Assembly (NCBI RefSeq): GCF_003597395.2 | Contig: NC_133774.1 | Location: 50,173,305 to 50,237,304, forward strand | Origin: Chelonoidis abingdonii | Taxonomy: Eukaryota > Chordata > Testudines > Testudinidae | DNA: 64,000 nt | Reading direction: 5' to 3' | In this document: piece after piece, positions 47,530 through 58,115 of the stretch | Position numbering within the stretch: the stretch's first letter is position 1 | Layout of the letters: each line of letters opens with the position of its first letter | Notes under the pieces: model-generated | Seen by the model: the letters and a program-made list of their open reading frames with translations, nothing else | Databases searched by the model: none | Told to the model about the DNA's origin: nothing | Position numbers and translations under genes: made by a program

Positions 47530-47960
47530 GATGGGAGAAAGTGATGCTGTAGCCACCAACCCAGAAGGGGGAGACCTTGGGTCCAGTCCCCCTGTTAATG
47601 AGAAGCGTCATTATCACTCCTGCTCCCATGTCTCTTCCATTATTTATCAACAGTGGAACATCTTCAACAGAAGAGACTAAGGGAGCCCCACATTAGACTA
47701 TCCCAGAGCTCAGTGCACTCCACTGAGAAGTAAGAGACTCATATTCAAATTGGGGAATTGAGCCTTGGTCTCTCAGCTCCCAGGTGAGTGCTTTAAACAC
47801 TGACCTGAAAGTTATAACATCACAACCACGTCCTTCTCCTCCCGACAGCTGTTAAATGAAACCCAGCCTAGTAGGTAGCCTCTAAGCACACCTACCAGCT
47901 CAGGTCTTGCACATGACCTAAGTGTTCATCTGCCTATCTTCCTCTGGTTTATGAATCGCT
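47530..47960. repeat. Repeat with two tRNA-like modules in opposite orientation
   Basis: At 47535-47605 a plus-oriented module reads 'gtagccaccaacccagaagg...gggtccagtccccctg' (A- and B-box-like spacing). At 47740-47815 a minus-oriented one reads 'attgagccttggtctctcag' then 'ctcccaggtgagtgctttaaacact'. Together they match a composite repeat I have seen in turtle genomes. It is diverged, and RNA polymerase III activity is unlikely. Confidence 0.5.
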
Positions 47961-48276
47961 CTGAGGTTTAAGTGAGAGATAGGTGGCCAGATGCCTAGAA
48001 TGAGGCAGCTATGCACATGCCCAGAAGAAGAAAATAGGCACTGAGGGAATTTTACCTTGAGAAATTTAGGTGCTGAGTAAGTTTAGAAGCCTCAGGGTTC
48101 AATGGAAGATCTTGCAGATTGCAGTGGAGCCAAAATGGGATTTTGGTACTTAGGTCTGGGGTTTAGGCATCTAAGTACCTTTGCAGATCTGGGCCCCAGA
48201 TACTAGGATGATGAGCACAGTATAAGAACACCCATAGAATAGAAGTAGGAATATAGAATAGAACACTGTCTGATCT

Positions 48277-48326
48277 TGCACCCAGTGAAGTCAATGGCAA
48301 CGCTTCTATTGACTTCACTGGGTGCA
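48277..48326. repeat. 21-bp-arm perfect-like palindrome
   Basis: The arms 48277-48297 (tgcacccagtgaagtcaatgg) and 48306-48326 match as reverse complements at 20 of 21 positions with an 8-base loop. It belongs to the small foldback repeat class but is far better preserved than the other copies here. Confidence 0.85.
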
Positions 48327-48339
48327 GGTTAGAGCCCCT

Positions 48340-48625
48340 ACAATATGTCTACTGTTCAATTAAACACCTGTTGCTGCCCCATGTCAGCTGACTTGGATTC
48401 ACAGGGGTCAGGCTAAGAGGTTATTTAATTGTGGGGTAGATGTTCAGGTTTGGGCTGGAGACCAAGCTCTGGGACTCTCCCCCATCGCGGGGTTCCAGAG
48501 CCCGGGCTCCAGCCAAGCCTAAACAACTACACCGCAATTAAACAGCCCCTTATCCCACGAGCCCAAGTCAGCTGACATGGGCCAGCCACAGATTTTTAAC
48601 TGCAGTGCACACATACACCCTAGAA
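48340..48625. mobile_element. About 285-bp foldback MITE
   Basis: Almost the whole length is an imperfect inverted repeat. Left blocks 'catgtcagctgacttgg', 'taattgtggggtag' and 'gggctggagaccaagctctgg' pair with right blocks 'ccagagcccgggctccagcc', 'acaccgcaatta' and 'ccaagtcagctgacatg'. The outer ends near 'tatgtctactgttcaatt' pair with 'gcagtgcacacata'. I recognise the sequence as a repeated foldback of turtles and crocodilians. No target duplication could be fixed. Confidence 0.75.
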
Positions 48626-48629
48626 CCCA

Positions 48630-50207
48630 ATCCAATCTGACTGACATCCGTGGAAATGTTTCCACTGACTTCCATAAGAGTTAAATCAGATCCTTAAGGA
48701 GCAAGTGTGCAGGTGAGAGAGATTACAATGGCCCACCTAAAATTTTAACCCTGTCTATAGCAGATTATTCTGCAGCTAAAGTGCACTCAGATTATGCAAC
48801 TAAATACACTTACATCTAAGAGCTGCCTTCGTAGTTATTTACTTGGACTATAACTGGGATTTTAAAATAAAATATTGTTTTTAGAGTAGTTTTAGGTAGC
48901 AGAATGCAATTAGAGTGAAAGTACTTCTTAGTGCCTCAAGAAATCTTTCTTTTTCTTGTCTTTCCATTGAAGATAACCTTTGCTAATCTCTGAAACAAGT
49001 CTACTTTGGGGATTACTAGCATTAAGCTTTGTGAGCATGCTTGGAAGCTGCAGTATTTACCTTCTAGTCATAATAGTTCACAAGAAAGCTGAAACCGAAT
49101 ACTCAAATAGCAGAAAGAATTTTGATTGCATTTTCTGAAGGTGAGATAAATGAAATTCAAAGTAAATAACAGGCATTAGCTTTTAATTGTTAATACTCCT
49201 CATATCAATGGTTAATTCTCTTGTAATCAATGACTAATCCTATCAGTGATGTTAATGCTAACAATGGTTAATTCTCCTGGAAATTGCATACCAAGTAGCT
49301 TCTTTATAAGCCTCTCCCTCTAGGTTTTCAGGACATTTGCATGATCAAAGTTGCCCCCGATTAATCTCTGCATTTCGTAAGTATATATTGAATGCTCTTG
49401 TTTTATAAAAATGTCCTGAGCATTCAGAACTCTTCATCCTAGGGAACACGTTACTCAGTTATGGAGACCTGGGGCCGTAGATGTGGAAGTTTACTTCTTA
49501 TGTTTAATTTGCTCTGAGGCAGTTCGAATAATGGCAGGCAGCTGCACTTTCTCCTGCTCCAGAGGGAGGAGGGTGGGATGCAGTTAGGATTTAGCTGTCA
49601 GTAGCAGAGCTCTCCCATTGGCATGGTTCCTGTTCTCCATTCCTGTCATCTCAAACAAAACAAAGTCATGTTGAGGTAAAGAGGAGGGCTCTGGCTGAGC
49701 ACGGATAGTTATGATTTTCATCATTATCTTCAAAGAAGCCAGTGTCATCACTGCCTTAGGTATTACCTGCCAATTAAAGTAGGACAGATTTGCTTTGAGG
49801 TTTAAGGCTGACTAGCAGTATAGTTTTTTCCTGGCACTGCTGCAAAGTGGGGGGAAACATGATTCAAAGCCCTTCAAAGTTCATTATTAATAGAATGAAG
49901 AAAAAATCACCACCTCTCAAAAATGTGCTTTGTCTCAATTCCCCAAACCTGCATGGTTTGCATCATCATGGTTCCTTATTGCTATACCTGTCAATATTAT
50001 TAGTCAGCCATTACTATGATGCCAATAGAAATGCCTCTTTGGAGAGCTGAGATCCACCAAATCTCATTGTCTTAGCCCCTGAGCCCAGGTGGCAATTCAG
50101 TGAGTTCCAGTCCCATCAAGTAGCTGGTCTTTCTGAACTTGAATAAATACTGACCCCAAGTGGAAGACAAAGTTAAAGTAGAATCTCCCTCTGCATGTTT
50201 TCCAAAT
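48630..50207. other. Unique AT-rich DNA, nothing recognised
   Basis: Frames of 60-70 codons only, no domain. No repeat recognised. Confidence 0.5.
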
Positions 50208-50505
50208 GGACGAGGTGGATGAGTTAGTATCTTTTGTTGGACCAAGTTGTGCTGGTGAGAGAAACATGCTTTGCAGCGACACAGAGCTCATCTTCAGGTC
50301 TGGGAAAGGTCCTCAGCCGTCACTGCTAAATGACAGAGTGGCACAGATTGTTTAGCACAAGTAGTTCACACAGATTGTAAGAGACTGTTCAAGGTGAGGT
50401 AGCCCTGTAACACCTCTGCAGTGATAGGTCAGAAAGGGAGGTTAGCTGGTTACAGATTGTTGTAATAAGCCATAAACCCAGTGTCTTTACTAAGACCACA
50501 AGTTC
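50208..50505 (-). mobile_element. Foldback retroposon, second family, antisense fragment
   Basis: Minus-strand reading gives 'cctgaagatgagctctgtg', 'gcaaagcatgtttctctcacc', 'acaacttggtccaac' and 'aaaagatactaactcatcc', the same body as at 59228-59395. It adds about 190 bases of upstream sequence (50310-50505, for example 'agattgtttagcacaag') that the 59-kb copy lacks. The hammerhead-like core is altered here (GCAAA for GAAA). Confidence 0.6.
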
Positions 50506-50780
50506 TTTATTTTTTCAAACAGTAATTTCAGCTGGAAGATTAAGAGTTAACATTTATTTCACACAATAAGTCAAAATCACCCCTGGTGTAGCTACATTGG
50601 ATTCAGTGAGAGCTACTAGGTGCTCAGCAATTTTAAAAATCAGGACCCTTATGTGTGCCTATACAAGTGTTTAAGAGGGTTGCTTTAGGCCCCCCACTTA
50701 AGAAAATCTTGATCTAGCTTTAGTATTCTATATTGAACATTTCAATCTATTTACATTGGCTTCAGCAATAGTATTGCATT

Positions 50781-50870
50781 GCATCTGAAGAAGTGAGTTG
50801 TAGCTCATGAAAGCTCATGCTGAAATAAATTTGTTAGTCTCTAAGGTGCCACAAGTCCTCCTGTTCTTTT
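50781..50870 (+). mobile_element. Foldback retroposon fragment with intact hammerhead-like core
   Basis: Holds CTGAAGA (50785-50791), a 6-bp hairpin with two wobble pairs (50793-50808), GAAA (50809-50812), GC-TCAT-GC (50813-50820) and T, followed by G where an H base is expected. The following 'aaataaatttgttagtctct' and 'aaggtgccacaagtcct' are the body shared with the elements at 45420 and 54888. It lacks both the inverted 5' arm and the 3' tail, and no target duplication was found. Confidence 0.65.
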
Positions 50871-51120
50871 CATTAAAATATGGAGTCTCCAATTAAGAGC
50901 TATAGTATGCCATGAAGGAACAGTCCTAAATAGAAGAGTAGTGCAAGTGTGCAGCATTCCAGCAAGAGTTTGGAGAGGCATTGCTAATATTTCCTAGAAT
51001 TCCTGGGGAGCAGAGCTTTTGAGCTATCCTTTAAGTGTACTATGCACTGGCCAGCTCTGCTAGTCAGTGCGGAGGCAGAGGGGCATCTGGCTCTGCCTTA
51101 AGCAGCTTTTGAGCTCAGAG

Positions 51121-51355
51121 GGCAGAGATGTTTCCATACAGTAAAGTATATATATACTAACAGAGAACTGGTGGCTTGATATTGCCCTGTGTCATGTGCT
51201 TTGCATCACCTTGTATTGTGGAAAATTAACTTTATTTTTGAAAATGTGGCTGATTTTCTTAAAAATAGAATCAGGCCTAAAGTGTTCAGAAAACACCAAC
51301 GAGATATAGTCCCATAATATTACTGCTGTTATTAAATAAATAAACAAACACACAA
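51121..51355 (+). repeat. Local direct duplication, copy A
   Basis: About 235 bp, close to 94-95 percent identical (my manual count over roughly 190 bases) to 52408-52638 in the same orientation. Differences include several small indels. I do not recognise the sequence as a known repeat. Minus-strand frames in both copies share a 30-odd-residue end (FKNKVNFPQYKVMQST) but no domain. Confidence 0.85.
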
Positions 51356-52289
51356 GGGATTCAAGGATTCGACTGTGGTCAGCCCCATAGGTGGACATGC
51401 AAGGACTCTTCACATCTTCCCCCTTTGCACACTCATGCAAAAGTTGACCAGGATTGGACCCTAATTGCTTAGCTTAATGTATATACAATGGTTTGAAAGT
51501 GTAAAGCACTGTACACATCTTAATTCTGATCAAATCTTACTCTTTTATATCCTTTATCGTAGGCATCAAACACCCCCTTCCTGCCCAATAGAAAGCAATG
51601 CCATACTCCCTTCTAGAACGAAGACTTCCATGCATGATTTAAAATCTCCACTGAGTTCTATGAAAATTCATGTTGGGATATTTTTAACCTTGTAACCTTT
51701 GAGTCATTGCAGTAACTTTACTCTGAAATCTTCAAATGAAAGGAAATAGGTTGGTATTTCATTCCCTTCTGAGCTCAATAGTCTGTTTAGAAAATGCGTT
51801 CCAGTAAAGAATAGCCTCCTGGTGTTTGGTATTTTTCCATATTTTATAATGATTATTTTATTTGTGTTGCGGTGGGACCTAGAGACCCAAAACAAGACTA
51901 GGGTTCCCTTGTGTTAAGCACTGTACTCACACATAGCAAAGAGCTGTTCCTTGCCCGAATTTGATTAAATATAATCTGGGCAAGCTACAAGAAATACTAT
52001 AAAATATTCTGCTACAGCTAATGATGGAAAATCAGTACCTACTATGTTTTGTGAAATACACATTAAAAAAAGATGACACTACACGATCTGCTCGTTCCGT
52101 TTTCACTTTGGTGCACTGTTTTGTACCAAGTCATGTTCTCAGGTTACAAACTCTCTGGGGTTGAGGCATTGTTAGCTATGGACCTTGACTCACCTTTGCA
52201 CGAGCACTTATGTTGCTACATACTAAAAATGTTCTCAATCTGATGCAATCATTTAAGACAGAAATAATTTTAACACTTGTTACTTATCT
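51356..52289. other. Unique DNA between the two duplicate copies
   Basis: AT-rich, no exon or repeat recognised. Confidence 0.5.
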
Positions 52290-52407
52290 AGCACTTTGTG
52301 TGTTCAAAATGCTGCACAACACTAGCTAAGGACTGACAGATTAATCCTTGTGGTGATGGAGCTGTATGGTAGGTAGAAATTATCTATATTTAAAATAGGA
52401 AAAATGA
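52290..52407 (+). repeat. MIR/L2-type relic
   Basis: Carries 'tagcactttgtgtgttcaaaatgctgc', 'attaatccttgtggtgatgg' and 'tatttaaaataggaaaaatgaggcagagagg', the order of an old MIR/L2 body. Duplicate copy B begins within its last bases. Confidence 0.55.
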
Positions 52408-52638
52408 GGCAGAGAGGTTTCCATACAGTAAACTGTATATACTAAAGGAGAACTGGTGGCTTGATATTGCCCTGTGTTATGTGCTTTGCATCACCTTGTA
52501 TTGTGGAAAATTAACTTTATTTTTGAAAATGCAGCTGATTTTCTTAAAATCAGGATCAGGCCTAAAGTGTTCAGAAAACACCAGCAGAGATATAGTCCCA
52601 TATCTGTTACTGCTGTTATTAAATAAGCAAACACACAA
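52408..52638 (+). repeat. Local direct duplication, copy B
   Basis: Counterpart of 51121-51355. The left boundary falls in 'ggcagagaggtttcc', which in this copy is continuous with a MIR/L2 relic, suggesting that this may be the original locus and the 51-kb copy the derived one. Confidence 0.8.
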
Positions 52639-52669
52639 CAACGCTTTATCCTTCTCCCTCATCCTTGAT

Positions 52670-52760
52670 TTGTTGCCTGGCTAGATTGGACACCTTCAGG
52701 GCAGGGACTGTGCTTTCCTGTATGTGTATACAGCACACAGTGGATGTTACCACAACATAG
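52670..52760 (+). repeat. L2-like tail relic
   Basis: Segments 'ccttcagggcagggactgtgc' and 'tatacagcacacagtgga' match the L2-type tail seen at 18731. Strongly diverged. Confidence 0.5.
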
Positions 52761-53640
52761 GCAAATAAGAATAGATAGTATTTGAAGGTTTTACAAAGAG
52801 AACATTGTAGCTGGGCTCTGGAGTTAATATCAGAGATGTCTTTATGATTATCTCTATAGTAACCTGCAGTGGGTGCCATTAAAATCTGATATTTACCACT
52901 TTGCAGAGTATCTTGTATTGTAATTCCAGGAAGAAACTAGTTACTGCAGATAGCTGGAATGATTATTCTTGACTTTTTAATGGAATCCCCTGTATAAAAT
53001 GACTACTCTCAGTACTGTAAATCTGTTATTTATGTCATCATCAGTACCAGCTAGAAAGTTTGATGATAGCAACAATGACAAAAAGCTGTAAGCTAAAATA
53101 CTGGGTATCCTAGCATAAGTGGACTTGTTAAGGAGAGCAAATCTTCCTGAAACTTCTTTGTTGGATGTCTAGATTGTTTTTGGAAAATGAAATAAAAATT
53201 CTGGGTCCGAAAAGCTAACTCAGGCCCCTTAAATTTACTCAAGTCAAACCAATAAATCAGTATTCCTAAAGGCAAAAACTTTCCCAGTAGCAAATCAAAC
53301 TCCTTGCTCAATATACCTTAAACTTTCTGGATTTGAAAAAGGACTAAAACCTGTGAAAGATAAGTGGCTGAGAAGAGTATGATAATCACTACTGGAGCCC
53401 CTCTAGAACTACAGTACTTATCAGATTGAAAGGACTGAGATCAGTCTACTCCACATGTTTTTTTTTGTCCACTTTGCAGGATCCACAGGGTCTATCAGGG
53501 CCCCTGAATTTGCACTAGGAGCCACATCCACCCCCCTCTCTCAGTGGCCCTGTTTGAGCTAATATTCTGGTTTGGAACGAGTATAAGTAAATCAGTGACT
53601 CATCCTTCAACCATTTTCTAACGTATATTGTTACAAAGAA
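52761..53640. other. Unique DNA, nothing recognised
   Basis: No supported exon; no transposon ends seen. A short T tract lies near 53460. Confidence 0.5.
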
Positions 53641-54125
53641 GCATAAGAACATAAGAACAGCCATAGTGGATCAGACCAAAGGTCCATCTAGCCCAGTACC
53701 CTGTCTTCTGACAGTGGCCAGTGCCAGGTGCCCCAGAGGGAATGAACAGAACAAGTAATCATCAAATGATCTATCCTATCGCCCATTCCCAGCTTGTGGT
53801 AAACAGAGGCTAGGGCCATCATCCCTGCCAATCCTGACTAATAGCCATTAATGGACCTATCCTCCATGAATTTAGCTAGTTCTTTTTTTAACCCTCTTAT
53901 AGTTTTGGCCTTCACAAGATCCTCTGGCAAAGAGTTCCGCAGGTTGACTGTGTGTTGTGTGAAGACATACTTCCTTTTGTTTGTTTTATTCCTGCTGCCA
54001 ATTAATTTCATTTGGTGACCCCTAGTTCTTGTGTTGTGAGAAGGAGTAAATAACATTTCCTTGTTTACTTTCTCCACACCAGTCATGATTTTATAGACCT
54101 CAATCATATCCTCCCTTAGTAAAAA
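53641..54125 (-). mobile_element. CR1-type LINE 3' fragment, antisense
   Basis: The start 'gcataagaacataagaacag', 'ccaaaggtccatctagccc' and 'ccagtgccaggtgcccc' is the characteristic 3' region of a very abundant turtle LINE in reverse orientation. A minus-strand frame (54158-53838) retains [20 protein letters not shown]-like and [20 protein letters not shown] motifs, resembling the short C-terminal region after the reverse transcriptase in CR1/L2 LINEs. 5'-truncated, no catalytic domain. Confidence 0.75.
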
Positions 54126-54875
54126 CAAAACTACCACTATCCACACTGACCTTTCCACATCTCAAGCCCTGAAAGCTAAGTGACAAATTCAGCATCGTCT
54201 TTCAGTTTCTTCTAAATCTAACCTACACATTTTCATATGGGTGATGTGTTTTCTTTGCATGATTTTTTTTAAAAAAAATCAAAGCTCATGTTCATTAGAT
54301 AAATGGAAGTCCTTAGCAGTATTTACATTCCTTTTCAGAATTATGAAAAATGGTGTGGATACTGTAGCATTTGAAAGTTTAGTCAACAGCTATTTGATAC
54401 TGTTCCTTTAGCAAGAGGCCAGAAGCAGAAAGTGAGTAATCATTCCTGCTGGCAATTCATTATTAGCATTTGACAACTAAAGTTGTGTTTACTAGCTCTG
54501 TCATTCTTACCTATTTCTTATGTACTAATCTCCAGAAAAAATAACTGCTATAACTATTTGGAAATACATTGCCGGCAAATTTTTTTAAATCTGAAAGCTA
54601 CTTTATATCTGCAAAAATTGTGCATACATGCACATGTGTATATACTAAACAGATACTTGTAAATACCAATCTGCATCTACTTTTGCAATATTTGTGTACA
54701 TACATATGATTTTAATGCATCCATGTTTTGAATGTGGAAATCAGTTCCAGTTTTTGAGAATATGTTGGCTCAGGGCTCATTTTTTCAATCCTTACCATTC
54801 TCAGTAGCCCTTACTCCCATGAATATTCTCATTGAGAAGTATTAAGTAGTCCCATTGAAAGCCAAGGTGAATAAG
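54126..54875. other. Unique AT-rich DNA, nothing recognised
   Basis: No repeat or exon recognised. Its last bases (54876-54887) form the left target duplication of the next element. Confidence 0.5.
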
Positions 54876-54887
54876 GGTTGCAGAATA

Positions 54888-55050
54888 AACAGCAAAGAAT
54901 CTTGTGGCACCTTATGCATGCATCCGACGAAGTGGCTATTCACCCTCGAAAGCTCATGCTCCAATACGTCTGTTAGTCTATAAGGTGCCACAGGACTCTT
55001 TGCTGCTTTTACAGATCCAGACTAACACGGCTACCCCTCTGTTGCTTGAC
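54888..55050 (+). mobile_element. Foldback retroposon with 12-bp target duplication
   Basis: GGTTGCAGAATA is repeated exactly at 54876-54887 and 55051-55062. The left arm 54890-54915 is the reverse complement of 54980-55005 at 24 of 26 positions. Between them lies a hammerhead-like core: CCGACGA (54924-54930; U to C change), weakened hairpin, GAAA (54948-54951), GC-TCAT-GC, T and C (54961). The 3' end carries GACTAACACGGCTAC (55020-55034), shared with two other elements. Neither poly(A) nor a microsatellite end is present. Best explained as a nonautonomous Penelope-like retroposon, by inference. Confidence 0.7.
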
Positions 55051-55062
55051 GGTTGCAGAATA

Positions 55063-56461
55063 GTGACCATAGAGAGTTATCATGGTCTAGAGAAGTAGGC
55101 ATGACTGGAATGGAATCCAGTGGGGCTAGAAGCGACCAGTTCTTATATTATAACTCTGGTTGCGCTACTGACTTGCTATGGGGCCTCAAACAAGTCCTGT
55201 ATCTGCTCTCTGTCAGTTTCTCATTACATACAATTGGGATGATGATATTTTCCTACCTCACAGATCTTTCTGAATTTTGATGAGAGTTTGCCTTTGGGTG
55301 GTATTTGATCTACAACAGTTTGAAAATACAAAAAAAACTATGCAGAATAAGTAAGACAAATAAAACATGACATATACATATTAATATTGTAAATTAAATC
55401 ATTTATTGATCTTCTGGAATGTAATAATAATAGAGCGATACCACTGATCCCTGAAAATGGTACAATTAACCTATTTAGGTTCAAAGGCCACATTCTTTCC
55501 TACATGAAGATCTGGTCAGAATGTCGGGGGAGAGGGCAAGGGCCTCAGAGAGCTGATTACGGCCCTCTGAGTCTCAAGCCAGGTCTGTGCAAACCTCAGT
55601 CTGAATGTGCATGAGAGCAACTTCTAGACTCTTACATGTTGGTTATGGTCCCAGAGGTCCCTATGGTGAGGTGGTTGGTATAGAGGCCAGCTCCGCCAGG
55701 TTTACAACAGCAAAAAGATTCCTCCTGCTAAGGAAATTCACATCTGTCTCAGCTGATGAGACAGAGGAAGAAAATCTGGCCCATTATGTGTCATTTGGTA
55801 ATCTCCAAAGACGGTTCCCTGAGAAGGGAATACCTTGTTTTAACCTCACTTTCGTGAGGGAAAACTATGGACAAAAAAAACAACAAATCACTTCCCAAAA
55901 TCTCCCAGCTGCCAAATTTGAAATCTCACCTAACAAAAGAAAATAATGTTCATGAACTGGGAATTCCTAAAGCAGAATTAAAAAATGTCATGAAATTTTA
56001 CCAGCCCAGGCACAAAATCTACTCATCTCCCCACAATAATCTACAAATGAATGATAGCGGAATGAACTGTCAAAAATTACACATCCTGGGAGAATGGGGG
56101 AAAATAATTTTGCAAGATTGTCTGAAAATAAATGAACATTGAACAATATAGTCCACAGCATCAACAAGGATGATGCTGTGGTATTATAGCAGAACTGTTC
56201 AGAATGGTGTATACTGACCATTTCATACTCCATCTAATGCTTTTGTTGCTAGGACTGTGAATTTCATTAGCAGTTCTGAAACAGCATGGTTTCCCTCAGT
56301 CCATTGAATAATGCATCTATGAATAATATTAAAAAGTGACTCTCATTTTCATTTTGCATTTCTCAGCTTTGTCTAGATATTCGCATATGCCATAATTCAG
56401 TCAAGCTTGTGCAGCTGAAAAAATTGCACACCCAGAAATAAACTGGAGCCTTGATTGAGTG
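55063..56461. other. Unique DNA with an unsupported 113-codon frame
   Basis: The frame 55605-55946 (+) is basic at its end, has no domain I recognise, and its start is not supported by any promoter or splice evidence. Nothing else recognised. Confidence 0.45.
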
Positions 56462-56512
56462 ATTCATAGATTCCAGGGCCAGAAGGGACCATTGAGATCA
56501 TCTAGTCCAGAG
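56462..56512 (-). repeat. CR1 LINE 3' end, antisense
   Basis: The sequence 'ttcatagattccagggccag' and 'aagggaccattgagatcatc' is the reverse complement of the usual CR1 3' terminus. It stops abruptly at a hAT-type end. Confidence 0.75.
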
Positions 56513-56665
56513 GATCTCAAACTGTGGTGCACAGACCACCAGTGGTCCACGGGTTCTGTTCAGGTGGTCTCTGGATAGTTCCCTCTAAGGTGCTTAGAAT
56601 GAAGGGCCACCCCCCTAATTAGTGGAGCCATGCAGATGTGGCTCCACAAATTAGATGCCTGGACC
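56513..56665. mobile_element. hAT-type element relic, left end preserved
   Basis: Starts 'agaggatctcaaactgtgg', a variant of the CAGTGGTTCTCAAAC end, followed by 'ccaccagtggtccacggg' and 'gatagttccctctaaggtgc', which match a turtle hAT family I know. No right end or target duplication is visible, so it is truncated. Confidence 0.6.
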
Positions 56666-56689
56666 CTGGAAAAGACACACATGTAAGGA

Positions 56690-57035
56690 GTTCAATCCAT
56701 TAAGCTTAACAAAGAGAAGGTTAAGGGGTGACTTGATTTCATCTAATTACTTACATAAGGAACAAATATTTGATAATGGGCTCTTCAATCTCGTAGAGAT
56801 ATATATAACACAATCCAATAGCTAGAAGTTGAAGCTAGACAAATTCAGACTGGAAATTAGACATATAATTTTAGCAGTTAGGGTAATTAGCCATTGGAAC
56901 AATTTACCAAGGATCATGTTGGATTCTCCATCACTGGCCATTTTAAAATCAGGATTGGGGGTTTCTTTAAAAAATACGCTCTGTGAATTTTTCCAGGGAA
57001 GTTCTATTACCTGTGTTGTACAGAAGGTCAGACTA
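56690..57035 (+). mobile_element. CR1 LINE 3' fragment, sense
   Basis: Contains 'cttaacaaagagaaggttaagg', 'ggaacaaatatttgataatg' and a frame (56829-57044) with KLDKFRLEIRHIILAVRVIS, then HWNNLPRIMLDSPSL, the C-terminal motif of turtle CR1-like LINE proteins. It breaks off at 'cagactagatca' before the usual 3' end, where a hAT-type end follows. Confidence 0.75.
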
Positions 57036-57184
57036 GATCAGTAGTTCTCAAACTTTTTTATTTGTGGACCACTTTAAAATTGCTGAGGGTCTCGGTGAAC
57101 CACTTAATGATCTTTCCATTAATGTACCGTTAGCTAACTATCAAAAAGCACTTTGGATAAATGTGCTATGTAAAAAAACCCTTA
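57036..57184. mobile_element. hAT-type element relic
   Basis: Starts 'gtagttctcaaacttttt', a hAT-type terminal sequence, then 'tgtggaccactttaaaattg'. The right end is missing; the next recognisable DNA is antisense CR1. Confidence 0.5.
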
Positions 57185-58115
57185 TTCTAATTCTTTAAAT
57201 CATTCCTGTGGCTCTTCTCTGGACCCTCTGCAAGTATCAACATCCTTCTTGAATTCTGGACACAAGTATTCCAGCAGCAGTTGCACCAGTGCCAAAGACA
57301 ATGATAAAATAACCTCTCTACTCCTACTGGAGATTACTCTGATTATGTATCTAAGGATTGCATTAGTCCTTTTGGCCACAGCATCATACTGGGAGCTCAT
57401 ATTGAGCTAATTATCTGCCATGACCCCCAAATCTTTTTCAGAATCACTGCTTCACAGGATAAAGTCCCTCATTCTGTAAGTATGGTCTGCATTTGTTGTT
57501 CCTAGATATATACATTTACATATAGATGTATTAAAAACATACACATTGTTTGCTTGTGCTCAGTTTACCAAGTAATCCAGCTCACTCTGTAGCAGTGACC
57601 TGTCCTCTACATTGTCTACCACTTCCCCAATTTTTGTGCCTGATTTTATGTTTTCTTCCATGTCACTGATAATGATATTGAATAGAATATGGTCAAGAAC
57701 TAATCCCTGCAGGACCCCTGTAGAAACACACCCTCTCAATGATGATTTCCCATTTATAATGATATTTTGATACTTATTAGTTAGCAAGCTTTTAGTCCAT
57801 TTAATGCTTGCCATTTAATATTAATTTTATATCATTCTATTTTTTTATTCAAACTGTTGTGCAATACCAAGTCATACATCTTACAGAAGTCTAAGTATAT
57901 TAGACCAACACTATTTTCTTTACCAACCAAACTTGTAATCTCATTTTTTAAAAATCAGGTTAGCTTGATAGGCTCTATTTTCCATAAACCGATGTTGACT
58001 GCCATTAATTCTATTGCCCACCTTTAATTCTTTAATAATCGAGTCCTGTATCAGCACTCCATTATCTTGCCTGGGATCAATGTCAAACTGACAGCCTTTT
58101 AGTTACCCGGACAAT
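57185..58115 (-). mobile_element. CR1 LINE fragment, about 930 bp, antisense
   Basis: A long run of consensus-like segments on the minus strand: 'gaattctggacacaagtattcc', 'ttttggccacagcatcatac', 'cctgcaggacccctgtagaaac', 'ttacagaagtctaagtatat' and 'attatcttgcctgggatcaatg'. These match the abundant turtle CR1 sequence in reverse. The minus frame 57814-57560 is an eroded piece (GVLQGLVLDHILFNI resembles the GVPQGSVLGPLLFNI motif of non-LTR reverse transcriptases), so this part includes decayed reverse-transcriptase domain. Confidence 0.85.

Noticed and set aside
48277..48326. Hairpin as microRNA precursor or transcription terminator
   Set aside because: It belongs to a dispersed palindromic repeat class. 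Intrinsic bacterial terminators do not apply to vertebrate DNA, and there is no evidence of transcription.
55605..55946. 113-codon plus-strand frame
   Set aside because: No recognisable domain and no gene context.
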